Below are positions 7,559 through 15,681 of a stretch of DNA of 64,000 nt, one piece after another (the first letter of the stretch is position 1; every line of letters starts with the position of its first letter). The notes beneath the pieces were generated by a model. The model was not told the origin of the DNA, ran no database searches, and was given only the letters and a program-made list of their open reading frames with translations. The DNA is from Ferrovibrio terrae_A (GTDB lineage Bacteria > Pseudomonadota > Alphaproteobacteria > Ferrovibrionales > Ferrovibrionaceae): positions 85,828-149,827 of the forward strand of contig NZ_CALSAN010000009.1 of the NCBI RefSeq assembly GCF_943372915.1, written 5' to 3'. A program made the position numbers and the translations under genes.

Positions 7559-9988
7559 ATGAGCGAAGCAGTGAATCCGCAGGGCAATGAAGGCAACGGC
7601 GAGAATTACGATTCCTCCGCCATCAAGGTGCTGAAGGGCCTGGATGCGGTGCGCAAGCGCCCGGGCATGTATATCGGCGACACCGATGACGGCACCGGCC
7701 TGCATCACATGGTTTACGAAGTGGTCGACAACGCCATCGACGAGGCGCTGGCCGGCTATTGCGACGAGGCCTATGTCGGCCTCAATCCCGATGGTTCGGT
7801 TACGGTGCGCGACAACGGCCGCGGCATTCCGGTCGATATCCATCCGGAAGAAGGCGTGTCGGCGGCCGAGGTCATCATGACCCAGCTGCATGCCGGCGGT
7901 AAGTTCGACCAGAATTCCTACAAGGTGTCGGGCGGCCTGCACGGTGTCGGCGTCTCGGTGGTCAACGCGCTGTCGGTGACGCTCGACCTGCGCATCTGGC
8001 GTGGCGGCAAGGCCTATCACATGCGGTTTGCCCATGGCGAACCGGTGGCGCCGCTGGCCGAGGTCGGCCCCGCCGATGGCAAGCGCGGCACGGAAGTGAC
8101 CTTCCTGCCGTCGTCGGAAACCTTCACCAAGACCGAGTTCGATTTCGCCACGCTGGAGCATCGCCTGCGCGAGCTGGCCTTCCTCAACAACGGCGTGAAG
8201 ATCGTGCTGGAAGACATGCGCGGCGTCGAGCCCAAGCGGGTCGAACTGCGCTACGAGGGCGGCGTCGAGGCTTTCGTCGCCTACCTGGATCGCAACAAGA
8301 CGCCGCTGCACAAGCCGCCGATCGCCATCCGTGGCGAGCGCGAGGGCATCAGCATCGAAGTGGCGCTGGAATGGAACGACGGCTATCACGAGACGATGCT
8401 GTGTTTCACCAACAACATCCCGCAGCGCGATGGCGGCACGCATCTGGCGGGCTTCCGTGGCGCGCTGACCCGCTGCATCAACAACTACGCCACCGAAACC
8501 GGCGTGTTGAAGAAGGAAAAGGTCTCGATCACCGGCGAAGACGCGCGCGAAGGCCTGACCTGCGTGCTGTCGGTGAAGGTGCCGGATCCGAAATTCTCGT
8601 CACAGACCAAGGACAAGCTGGTGTCCTCGGAAGTGCGGCCGGTGGTGGAGGGCATGGTCACCGACCTGCTGGCCAACTGGCTGGAGGAGCATCCATCCGA
8701 TGCGCGCCAGATCATCGGCAAGGTGGTGGAGGCCGCCGCCGCCCGCGAAGCCGCGCGCAAGGCGCGCGAACTGACGCGGCGCAAGGGCGCGCTGGATATC
8801 TCCTCGCTGCCGGGCAAGCTGGCGGATTGCCAGGAACGCGATCCGGCCAAGGCTGAACTCTTCCTCGTCGAGGGTGACTCGGCGGGTGGCTCGGCCAAGC
8901 AGGGGCGCAACCGCGCCAACCAGGCGGTACTGCCGCTGCGCGGCAAAATTCTGAATGTCGAGCGTGCGCGGTTTGACAAGATGCTGTCGTCGCAGGAAAT
9001 CGGCACGCTGATCACCGCGCTGGGCACCGGCATCGGCCATGACGATTTCGACCTGGCCAAGCTGCGCTACCACAAGATCATCATCATGACCGACGCGGAT
9101 GTGGACGGCGCTCATATCCGCACGCTGCTGCTCACCTTCTTCTTCCGCCAGATGAAGCCGCTGATCGATGCCGGCCATCTCTATATCGCCCAGCCGCCGC
9201 TCTACAAGATCAAGCGCGGCCAGTCGGAGCGCTACTTGAAGGACGAGGCGGCACTCGAAGATTTCCTCATCAATGAAGGCATGGAGGGCGCCGTGCTGCA
9301 GTTGCATGACGGCAGCCAGCGTGCCGGCGACGATCTCAAGATCCTGCTCGATCATGCCCGTATGGCTCGCTCGCTGCTGACCGCGATCGGCAAGCGCTAT
9401 AATCCGTGGATTGTCGAACAGGCGGCCATCCTGGGCATGCTGCAGGCCGATATCGTTACCGACCCGGCCAAGGCGGAGGCACTCGCCAACCGGCTGAACC
9501 AGATGACGCCGGACCTGGAGCGCGGCTGGGTGGCCGAAGCCGCCGGGGACGGCACTTTGGTGGTCAAACGCGCGCTACGCGGCTATACCGAAAGCTATGT
9601 GCTGGACGGCCAGCTGTTCCGTTCGGCCGAGGCGCGCAAGCTGAACGAGATGGCCGGCGAGTTGCAGGCCACCTACATGCAGGCGGCCGAACTGCGCCGC
9701 AAGGATGAAAAACATCCGCTGCGCGGCCCGATTGATCTGCTGGAGCGTGTACAGGCCACCGGCAAGCGCGGCATCACCATGCAGCGCTACAAGGGTCTGG
9801 GCGAGATGAATCCCGAGCAGCTGTGGGAGACCACGCTGGACACCGAGGCACGCAGCCTGCTGCAGGTCAAGGTCGACCATGCCGAGGATGCCGACAACGT
9901 GTTTGAGACCCTGATGGGGGATGTCGTCGAGCCGCGCCGTGATTTCATTCAGGGCAATGCGCTGAACGTGGTGAATCTCGATATCTGA
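7559..9988 (+). CDS. gyrB: DNA gyrase subunit B
   Basis: An 809-residue type IIA topoisomerase ATPase subunit. The GHKL ATPase region (KRPGMYIGDTDDGTGLHHM, then EVVDNAIDEALAG) lies at residues 35-70. TOPRIM elements FLVEGDSAGGSAKQGRNR (near 437) and MTDADVDGAHIRTLL (near 510) follow, then QRYKGLGEMNP near 741. The reading frame ends normally in NVVNLDI. The Tn7-like element begins only a few bases after the stop codon, so the gene is intact but its natural terminator has been displaced. The 3' end of gyrB is therefore the candidate recognition site for the element's TniQ/TnsD targeting protein. Confidence 0.98.
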   Translation: MSEAVNPQGNEGNGENYDSSAIKVLKGLDAVRKRPGMYIGDTDDGTGLHHMVYEVVDNAIDEALAGYCDEAYVGLNPDGSVTVRDNGRGIPVDIHPEEGVSAAEVIMTQLHAGGKFDQNSYKVSGGLHGVGVSVVNALSVTLDLRIWRGGKAYHMRFAHGEPVAPLAEVGPADGKRGTEVTFLPSSETFTKTEFDFATLEHRLRELAFLNNGVKIVLEDMRGVEPKRVELRYEGGVEAFVAYLDRNKTPLHKPPIAIRGEREGISIEVALEWNDGYHETMLCFTNNIPQRDGGTHLAGFRGALTRCINNYATETGVLKKEKVSITGEDAREGLTCVLSVKVPDPKFSSQTKDKLVSSEVRPVVEGMVTDLLANWLEEHPSDARQIIGKVVEAAAAREAARKARELTRRKGALDISSLPGKLADCQERDPAKAELFLVEGDSAGGSAKQGRNRANQAVLPLRGKILNVERARFDKMLSSQEIGTLITALGTGIGHDDFDLAKLRYHKIIIMTDADVDGAHIRTLLLTFFFRQMKPLIDAGHLYIAQPPLYKIKRGQSERYLKDEAALEDFLINEGMEGAVLQLHDGSQRAGDDLKILLDHARMARSLLTAIGKRYNPWIVEQAAILGMLQADIVTDPAKAEALANRLNQMTPDLERGWVAEAAGDGTLVVKRALRGYTESYVLDGQLFRSAEARKLNEMAGELQATYMQAAELRRKDEKHPLRGPIDLLERVQATGKRGITMQRYKGLGEMNPEQLWETTLDTEARSLLQVKVDHAEDADNVFETLMGDVVEPRRDFIQGNALNVVNLDI

Positions 9989-9994
9989 TTTTTG

Positions 9995-10040
9995 TGCTAA
10001 GTGCCACGATAGTTGTCCGGTTTTGTCAGTAGCTGTCCGA
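9995..10040 (+). repeat. Left transposon end with two TnsB-type binding repeats
   Basis: TGCTAAGTGCCACG (9995-10008) matches the inverted right end at 13 of 14 bases. It is followed by AGTTGTCC (10011-10018) and AGCTGTCC (10031-10038), spaced 20 bases apart in the same orientation. A weaker GGCTATCC lies near 10077. Confidence 0.8.
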
Positions 10041-10151
10041 TTTTTTCGGCGGTTTACTGGAAAAAAAGGTATCTTGGCTATCCTGGCGTCAAAAATCGGT
10101 ACTTTGGCGCACATTTCCGTCTAGCCATTTTTCCGTATTAGACGCGCATCC

Positions 10152-10595
10152 TTGCATTCGCCCTCCCCCCATCCTTGGGAACACTCCCCCCAAGGACACC
10201 GCCCATGGTACCAAGCTGAACACTATCTACTCCTCGCCAGCCCGGAGACCCCTGGTGTGCCTATAGAGTGCCTTCGGCTGCCCATGGCTGAGGGTGAAAT
10301 CCAGGACGCCCTGGATGCAGTCATAGACGCCTGTGAGGCGGAGGCTGGATGGTCGGGCATCCTGGTTCTGGGCGCGGTGGTCCCGGTGGTCTCCGACGGC
10401 CGACCTGAGCCAAAGCTGGTTGCCGCTATCGGCTGGCTGGCTACCCAGGGCCGGTACCGCCCAATCGAGATGTTCGATTACGGCAGAACGACGGATCTAG
10501 GACCCATTGTCGAGATGCTGACCGGCTTCCAGGCGATGTTGCCGGACGCTGAAGCTCCCAGCGGCTATACGGGCGGCTTTAAGCTGCGGCATTGA
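10152..10595 (+). CDS. Hypothetical protein at the left transposon end
   Basis: An open frame of up to 147 residues beginning at a TTG; an ATG at 10284 gives a 103-residue version (MAEGEIQDALDAVIDACEAE). The C-terminal part has a protein-like pattern (GWSGILVLGAVVPVV, then AIGWLATQGRYRPIEMFDYG). No family was recognised. It stands alone, close to the left end and convergent with the next gene. The start site is unclear because no good ribosome site is visible at either position. Confidence 0.4.
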   Translation: MHSPSPHPWEHSPQGHRPWYQAEHYLLLASPETPGVPIECLRLPMAEGEIQDALDAVIDACEAEAGWSGILVLGAVVPVVSDGRPEPKLVAAIGWLATQGRYRPIEMFDYGRTTDLGPIVEMLTGFQAMLPDAEAPSGYTGGFKLRH

Positions 10596-10684
10596 CCCGT
10601 ACCGGAGTGCTGTCTGGTTTGGCCGCGACTCGCCCGGCGGCATGTAGCTGGAATAAGGCGGACTGAACTTGTGAGGCGGCTGCT

Positions 10685-11716
10685 TCAATCAGTCTTTCTG
10701 CGGAGCTTGTAGTCCTTTTCCACAATTCCGATGGCGCTGTTCGCGTTCACCATTGCCGGTCGTATCCAGATAGTCCGGGTCTCCAAGCGCCTCAGATGCC
10801 CGCGCCGAAGATGCATCCGTGGCGCTGCATGAGTGCCTCCAAAATTGCTGTCATCGCCCCCGAACCTCTTTTCCGAAAGCTGAAGGACTTTGTAGGAAAA
10901 GAATGGCTGCAAACCTTTGGCAACTCGTTTCTTGTTGAGTGCTATAGGCGCTTCGATTTCACCAGTTTCGATATTCGCACAGTTCAGGACACTGCAAGCT
11001 TGGATAAGCATCATCGTTTCGTCGCGTGTCTCCATCAGGATATCGGCGAATGCTCGGTCGCTTGAGCCGTAGGCCTGGACTGAGCGCTCGAACACTTCAG
11101 GAAGTAGGAAAAACGGTTCAGATCTGTATTGCTTTGCCCCCTTTTCCTGCGCCAATCCTGATTTTATGACCGCTTCATTCGCTATTCGGCTTGCTGGAAG
11201 CGCATTCTCCAAATCCAGCTTAATCACTTTGTTGTCGTACGGTACGAAGCACCCCCCAACGGACGGAACCCAGCGATTGAAGCTTGGCACCCAAAATATC
11301 GAATAGACGAATATTCCTCCTTTAGGGAATGACTTATGAATCTTGTCCAATCTGGGAAGCGGTTCATAGTCGGAAGTTGATTCCCAGCAAAGTGCAATTC
11401 TCTTCGTAGCTGGCACCTGCTTCACGTCCCCGACTGAAATGATGTCCCCTTCACCGTGCCATGGGGCTTCGAAAATTGTGCAAGGGAATGGAAGTTTGAT
11501 GAGGTCTAGGTGCGTCTGACCAAGCTCGGTGGGGTCGAGCAACTCACATTTGTTCGGCAGCAAAAACTTAACGCCGTCTTGAAGCATCCCGATTACGTTG
11601 TGCAATGCTTGATAGCTGGCGGGAGCCCAGGACGACAGATCGTCCGCAAATTGCTTTAGTCCCTCGATTGCGTGCGCGGAATAATTTACGGGCTCCACAG
11701 TGATTCCCCATTCCAA
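10685..11716 (-). CDS. Unrecognised 343-residue protein, partner of the 1238-residue nuclease-tailed protein
   Basis: Begins MEWGITVEPVNYSAHAIEG and ends in a basic segment (HLRRGHLRRLETRTIWIRP). The HxRRGHxRR...W(I/V)RP pattern occurs in conserved hypothetical proteins of phages and mobile elements, where it may contact nucleic acid. No catalytic motif was recognised. It starts 13 bases after the stop of the upstream 1238-residue gene on the same strand, so the two form an operon. The pair is divergent from the Gabija-like genes. Function is unknown; a role together with the upstream nuclease-like protein is inference from the operon only. Confidence 0.75.
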   Translation of the reverse strand: MEWGITVEPVNYSAHAIEGLKQFADDLSSWAPASYQALHNVIGMLQDGVKFLLPNKCELLDPTELGQTHLDLIKLPFPCTIFEAPWHGEGDIISVGDVKQVPATKRIALCWESTSDYEPLPRLDKIHKSFPKGGIFVYSIFWVPSFNRWVPSVGGCFVPYDNKVIKLDLENALPASRIANEAVIKSGLAQEKGAKQYRSEPFFLLPEVFERSVQAYGSSDRAFADILMETRDETMMLIQACSVLNCANIETGEIEAPIALNKKRVAKGLQPFFSYKVLQLSEKRFGGDDSNFGGTHAAPRMHLRRGHLRRLETRTIWIRPAMVNANSAIGIVEKDYKLRRKTD

Positions 11717-11729
11717 ATTGCATTAGTTT

Positions 11730-14700
11730 TCATGTGCCGAACTTATCCTGCAGCTGACTGTAGTCGGCCACAACATCGACCATGCCCAAAGCAGCCTGAG
11801 AGAACTGCATCGGAACCAGAATATCGGTGACGAGAACAGATTTCAGGGCCAGCTTGTCGGCTGGAATGCCGGTAACCCGCGCGACGGCTGGTCTGGCGCC
11901 ATTGAGAAAATCCATCCTATCGATGTGCTTCTGGATGGGGGTGCGTTTTTTGCCGGTTCCGCCAGTTGTGGAGAACTCCTCAAGGCGCTCGCCAATTTCG
12001 CCAGGCGTGCGGGCAAAGGCCAGGCGCTTGCACTCGATGATGAGGACGCCTGTGCTACCGGGCCGCCACGCCAGCACGTCGATGTTGCCCTGTTCAGCAG
12101 TACCGCCTATCTCGGTCATTTCGACCTCCCGGGCCTGGTAGCCGAGTTCCTTGAGTCGATCGGCAACCTGGACTTCGAAGGCATGTCCTTCGCGGTCGAC
12201 TGCGCGGCCGATTAGCGCCTTCATAGCTTCTGAATCGAAGAGCGTATTGGGCAGGTTGCCTCCGACGACCTCCAGTAGGAAGCGACCAGTGAGGCCGAGC
12301 AATGTGGGCATGGCGAGAATGAGCGGGTCTTCAGCGGTATCGACCTGCACCATTGGACGGCGGGTGATGGACAGGCGGCGATTGTAGCGCCACGGATACC
12401 AGTCCCGCGGCATGGCATTCTGCGGGACCTTCTCATCCCAGGCTGTGCGCGGAAGAAGCGTCAGGGAGGAGAAGGCTTTTCCAGGGTCGCTTGCACCTGC
12501 ATTGCGCAGCATCTCCACGACAGCAGAGCGCTTCAGGAAGGCCTGCGAACTCTGGGCTTCGACGCATCGATTGAAGACTTCTCCGGTGAAAGCGCCAAGT
12601 GCGCCGATTGTCAGGCCGAATTCTGCTGTAAATGCGTCATCAAGCTCGGTGCCAGGGGGCTCCGAAGGCTCATCCGCCCGGACTTCATAGGCTTTCGCAT
12701 AGGCAGTAGCAGCAGATACGAATTGGCGGGTGCCGTGCGCTTCCATGTATGGAGCCTGGAGCTTCAACATCACCGAAGTGTCAAAGCCGAAGGTACCGTT
12801 AGGATGAACAACCAAAGGGTCAGTCGATAAGCCGTATCGCAGGCTGTCACCATGGCCTGCGCATTCAATCAGTACTGCGATATCGGCGATCAGGGTGTCA
12901 AGGTCAATGCCGGTCAGTGGGAGGCCACCGTTCGCCGGACATTCGCAAACTGCCATTTCGGCAAGGACTCGGCTGGCGAGGCCCGCAAGGGACCGGCGGC
13001 CTTCACGGTTAATGGCATAGGTCAAAACTACATCGCGTGGCTCGTACAAGGACAGTGTCGCTGCGGCAGTTGTCTTGCCGAAGGAGCGATCTCGCTCGAT
13101 GGATTCGTAGTTGGCGAGAGCTTTGGCGATTGTGCTGGAGCGATTGAACTTCTGCAGCTTTGCCTTAATGCGCTGCCACAAGCCATCGACGGTCCGGTGC
13201 AGCACGCCGGACGTCTGGTCGGCTGGCACGATGCCTGGGCCTCCGATCCAGCCAGCGGCTTCGGGTAGCCCGTAATATGCCCAAGATAGGTCTTCTGCTT
13301 CGATGAGCCGAAGGTGCGGCAGGTCAAATCCTTGGAAAATGTGGTCTTGGATGGAGTTGGCAGGTCGTGCGTGGATGAAGCGCGCGTGACTGTCTGGGAT
13401 GACAGCGGCGACCACGGCGGCTACCTGGGCTTCATCAATAGGGGTATTGGCAAGGCCAAAGGCGGCACGGACCATCGCGGCGACCATCATGCGATCGCCG
13501 TCGTTCTCGGGAAGGCGGAAGGAGGTGACGAACTCTGGCGAGCAGCTGATAGTGGCTAGGTTCCCTTCAACGGCTACGGTGGGTGCGACCACGGGGTCGG
13601 CCACTGGCAACTGGGACAGATCATGGTCCGACAGCGCAGGTGCCTTCACGACAATGGCGAGAGCACCGAGGGGGAGGTTGGGGAGAATTGCTTCGACTTC
13701 GGTGGCCACGCGGGTCATCCAGCACAGCGACAGGTCCCACAGGGCGAAGGCGAACGGGGTATAGTCGTTATTCTCTCCCTGATGCATTTCGACCCACCAG
13801 ACACGGCGGTCGGTTTCCCGGCAGCCCGCCATCAGGCCACCGCCGCGCAGGTTTGGGCTGTAGTACATCGGCAGAGGTTCGACTCCGCTCATGTAAGAGC
13901 TGGGGATGAATCGCTGGACACCGGTGAAGGCGTGGACCCGTGGCAAAGGTACGACGTGGGCGTCTGCCATCGTCCGAAGGTGGTGGCGCAGCGGCGCTTC
14001 AAAGGTAGCGTCGAGCGTTAGCATGCCCTGTCCCATTTCTCTGGGCAGCAAGCTAAAATCCTGTTTCCGGGCAAAGGAATACAGACCCATAAAACCGCTG
14101 AGGTTCATGATGGTGACGCCGCGCTGGCGGAGGAGATCCTCCTGTTCCAGTAGCTTCCAGGCCCGCATGGCACTCGTCTCGGGGTCACCCGCCATTCGGA
14201 CAAAATCGCCACACCGCAATCCGAGCATGTTCCAGTCGTCGGGCAGCTTTTTGGGATTAAATTTGAACATCCCGCCAACGCCGCCAAACACGACAATAAG
14301 AAGGCCGCGACGATAATCCGGACGTGCTGTCAGTTGTGCAGCCCGCTGTTCTACTAGCGTCTCAGTGGGCGTGGCGTCAGTTTCGCCGTTCATCAGGCCT
14401 TTATCGACAATTGAACCGAGGTCGCCGGGTAGATAGACAACATGGACATAGCCGCCATCGTCGAACCGACCAACAAGCTCATCCGGTCCAGGCTGGAAGC
14501 CTAACTCGTCGGCATCCATTTGCCGGATGCGCCATCCGTGTCTTCCGTGGAAGCGCATATCCTGGCACTGGACTGTTGCGATTGCTTTTGCGAACTGGCC
14601 CAGGCCGCCCGCCACCTGCACACGGTCCAGGATGAACTGCCGGGCCGCCGGGCTTGCTGCCGGTGGCAGTGCGAAGCAGATAAAGTCGTTGGTCAGGATG

Positions 14701-15446
14701 AGTGGTTTTCTGTTCAGTATCGATGAGCCAAGTTCGCCTTGGAGCATGATGTCCAGATCGGCATGCTGCAGTGTGAACGGCACTAGGTCGGCAATGGCTT
14801 GATCTGAGAAATACCGCTTCGGAATCATTACGCGGAAGCTCAAGTCCTTCATGAGCTTTGTCGTGACCAAAAGTGGCTGTCTGGGGACGACTTCGAGCCA
14901 GGTGTTTCGCTTCAGTTCTGAGGTGACGCCTATGTATTCAGCACAGCGCAGAAACGCCGACACCGACCTGATTGTGCTTTCCTTCCAGGGCGCTTCTGGC
15001 AATAAGGTGAGCGCAAGAAGGCAGGATTCCAAGGAATAGTCGTTGTCGTTCCAATTGCTTTCAAACAGGCGAACATTGCCCTGGTAGCCGCCAACATTCG
15101 TGACGAAGACGTCAGATGACGGGTCTTCGGCCATGGCGATGGAAGAATTCGATATGGTGTCGTTAATGATTGCACGGATCTGAGCGGACGTCGGAATCTC
15201 GCGTCCGCGGCAATGGGTCAGGACAAGATGCTGCAGGAGTTCGAGCCTAGGCCAGGCCGGGTGGTTCTCGGGCCTTGTCATCAGGCCACTGACGATGGCG
15301 GCCGTACCAATCATTCCGAACTTTGCGAGCCGAGTGGCCAGCTTCGGCATCTCTGCTGAGAGCCGGGCAAACTGAGGTGTGCCCTGGTCATCGGTGAGAC
15401 CAGACAGCATCTCCATCATCTTTTCGAAATCGTCTGTATCCGCCAT
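11730..15446 (-). CDS. Large (1238-residue) unrecognised protein with C-terminal PD-(D/E)XK-type nuclease domain
   Basis: Most of the protein is unlike any family recognised here. There is no Walker A motif and no signal peptide or membrane segment. The last 190 residues look like a restriction-endonuclease fold: FEVQVADRLKELGYQAREVE (helix carrying a conserved glutamate), then GNIDVLAWRPGSTGVLIIECKR, in which D and E-x-K have the spacing of Mrr/PD-(D/E)XK active sites. It is the first gene of an operon with the 343-residue gene downstream, divergent from the Gabija-like pair across 235 bases. Size, nuclease tail and setting suggest an antiphage effector, but that is inference. A modification-dependent restriction enzyme is an alternative. 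Confidence 0.8.
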   Translation of the reverse strand: MADTDDFEKMMEMLSGLTDDQGTPQFARLSAEMPKLATRLAKFGMIGTAAIVSGLMTRPENHPAWPRLELLQHLVLTHCRGREIPTSAQIRAIINDTISNSSIAMAEDPSSDVFVTNVGGYQGNVRLFESNWNDNDYSLESCLLALTLLPEAPWKESTIRSVSAFLRCAEYIGVTSELKRNTWLEVVPRQPLLVTTKLMKDLSFRVMIPKRYFSDQAIADLVPFTLQHADLDIMLQGELGSSILNRKPLILTNDFICFALPPAASPAARQFILDRVQVAGGLGQFAKAIATVQCQDMRFHGRHGWRIRQMDADELGFQPGPDELVGRFDDGGYVHVVYLPGDLGSIVDKGLMNGETDATPTETLVEQRAAQLTARPDYRRGLLIVVFGGVGGMFKFNPKKLPDDWNMLGLRCGDFVRMAGDPETSAMRAWKLLEQEDLLRQRGVTIMNLSGFMGLYSFARKQDFSLLPREMGQGMLTLDATFEAPLRHHLRTMADAHVVPLPRVHAFTGVQRFIPSSYMSGVEPLPMYYSPNLRGGGLMAGCRETDRRVWWVEMHQGENNDYTPFAFALWDLSLCWMTRVATEVEAILPNLPLGALAIVVKAPALSDHDLSQLPVADPVVAPTVAVEGNLATISCSPEFVTSFRLPENDGDRMMVAAMVRAAFGLANTPIDEAQVAAVVAAVIPDSHARFIHARPANSIQDHIFQGFDLPHLRLIEAEDLSWAYYGLPEAAGWIGGPGIVPADQTSGVLHRTVDGLWQRIKAKLQKFNRSSTIAKALANYESIERDRSFGKTTAAATLSLYEPRDVVLTYAINREGRRSLAGLASRVLAEMAVCECPANGGLPLTGIDLDTLIADIAVLIECAGHGDSLRYGLSTDPLVVHPNGTFGFDTSVMLKLQAPYMEAHGTRQFVSAATAYAKAYEVRADEPSEPPGTELDDAFTAEFGLTIGALGAFTGEVFNRCVEAQSSQAFLKRSAVVEMLRNAGASDPGKAFSSLTLLPRTAWDEKVPQNAMPRDWYPWRYNRRLSITRRPMVQVDTAEDPLILAMPTLLGLTGRFLLEVVGGNLPNTLFDSEAMKALIGRAVDREGHAFEVQVADRLKELGYQAREVEMTEIGGTAEQGNIDVLAWRPGSTGVLIIECKRLAFARTPGEIGERLEEFSTTGGTGKKRTPIQKHIDRMDFLNGARPAVARVTGIPADKLALKSVLVTDILVPMQFSQAALGMVDVVADYSQLQDKFGT

Positions 15447-15681
15447 GTGTGGCCTGTCCGCGCGACTCGGAAGAGATTATCAGGCCATTCCTGATTCGTG
15501 GCAAAGGCAATGCCTACCTATGTATGCGATGCGCCATTGGCTCGATTGAGATAGGCGAAAGTCAAAGCAACTTGGTAAAATCCAGCCGGGGTTTTTGGGC
15601 AGGCATTTGGCGGGACCGCGGATAGCGGCGCCCGACCACTTGCCTGTGGCAAACCGGGCAGGTTGAGAGCGGGTCGGCAGA

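Noticed and set aside
3483..8443. Long minus-strand open frames opposite dnaA, dnaN, recF and gyrB
   Set aside because: They are complements of high-GC coding DNA, are rich in Arg/His/Gln, and lie wholly within confidently identified genes.
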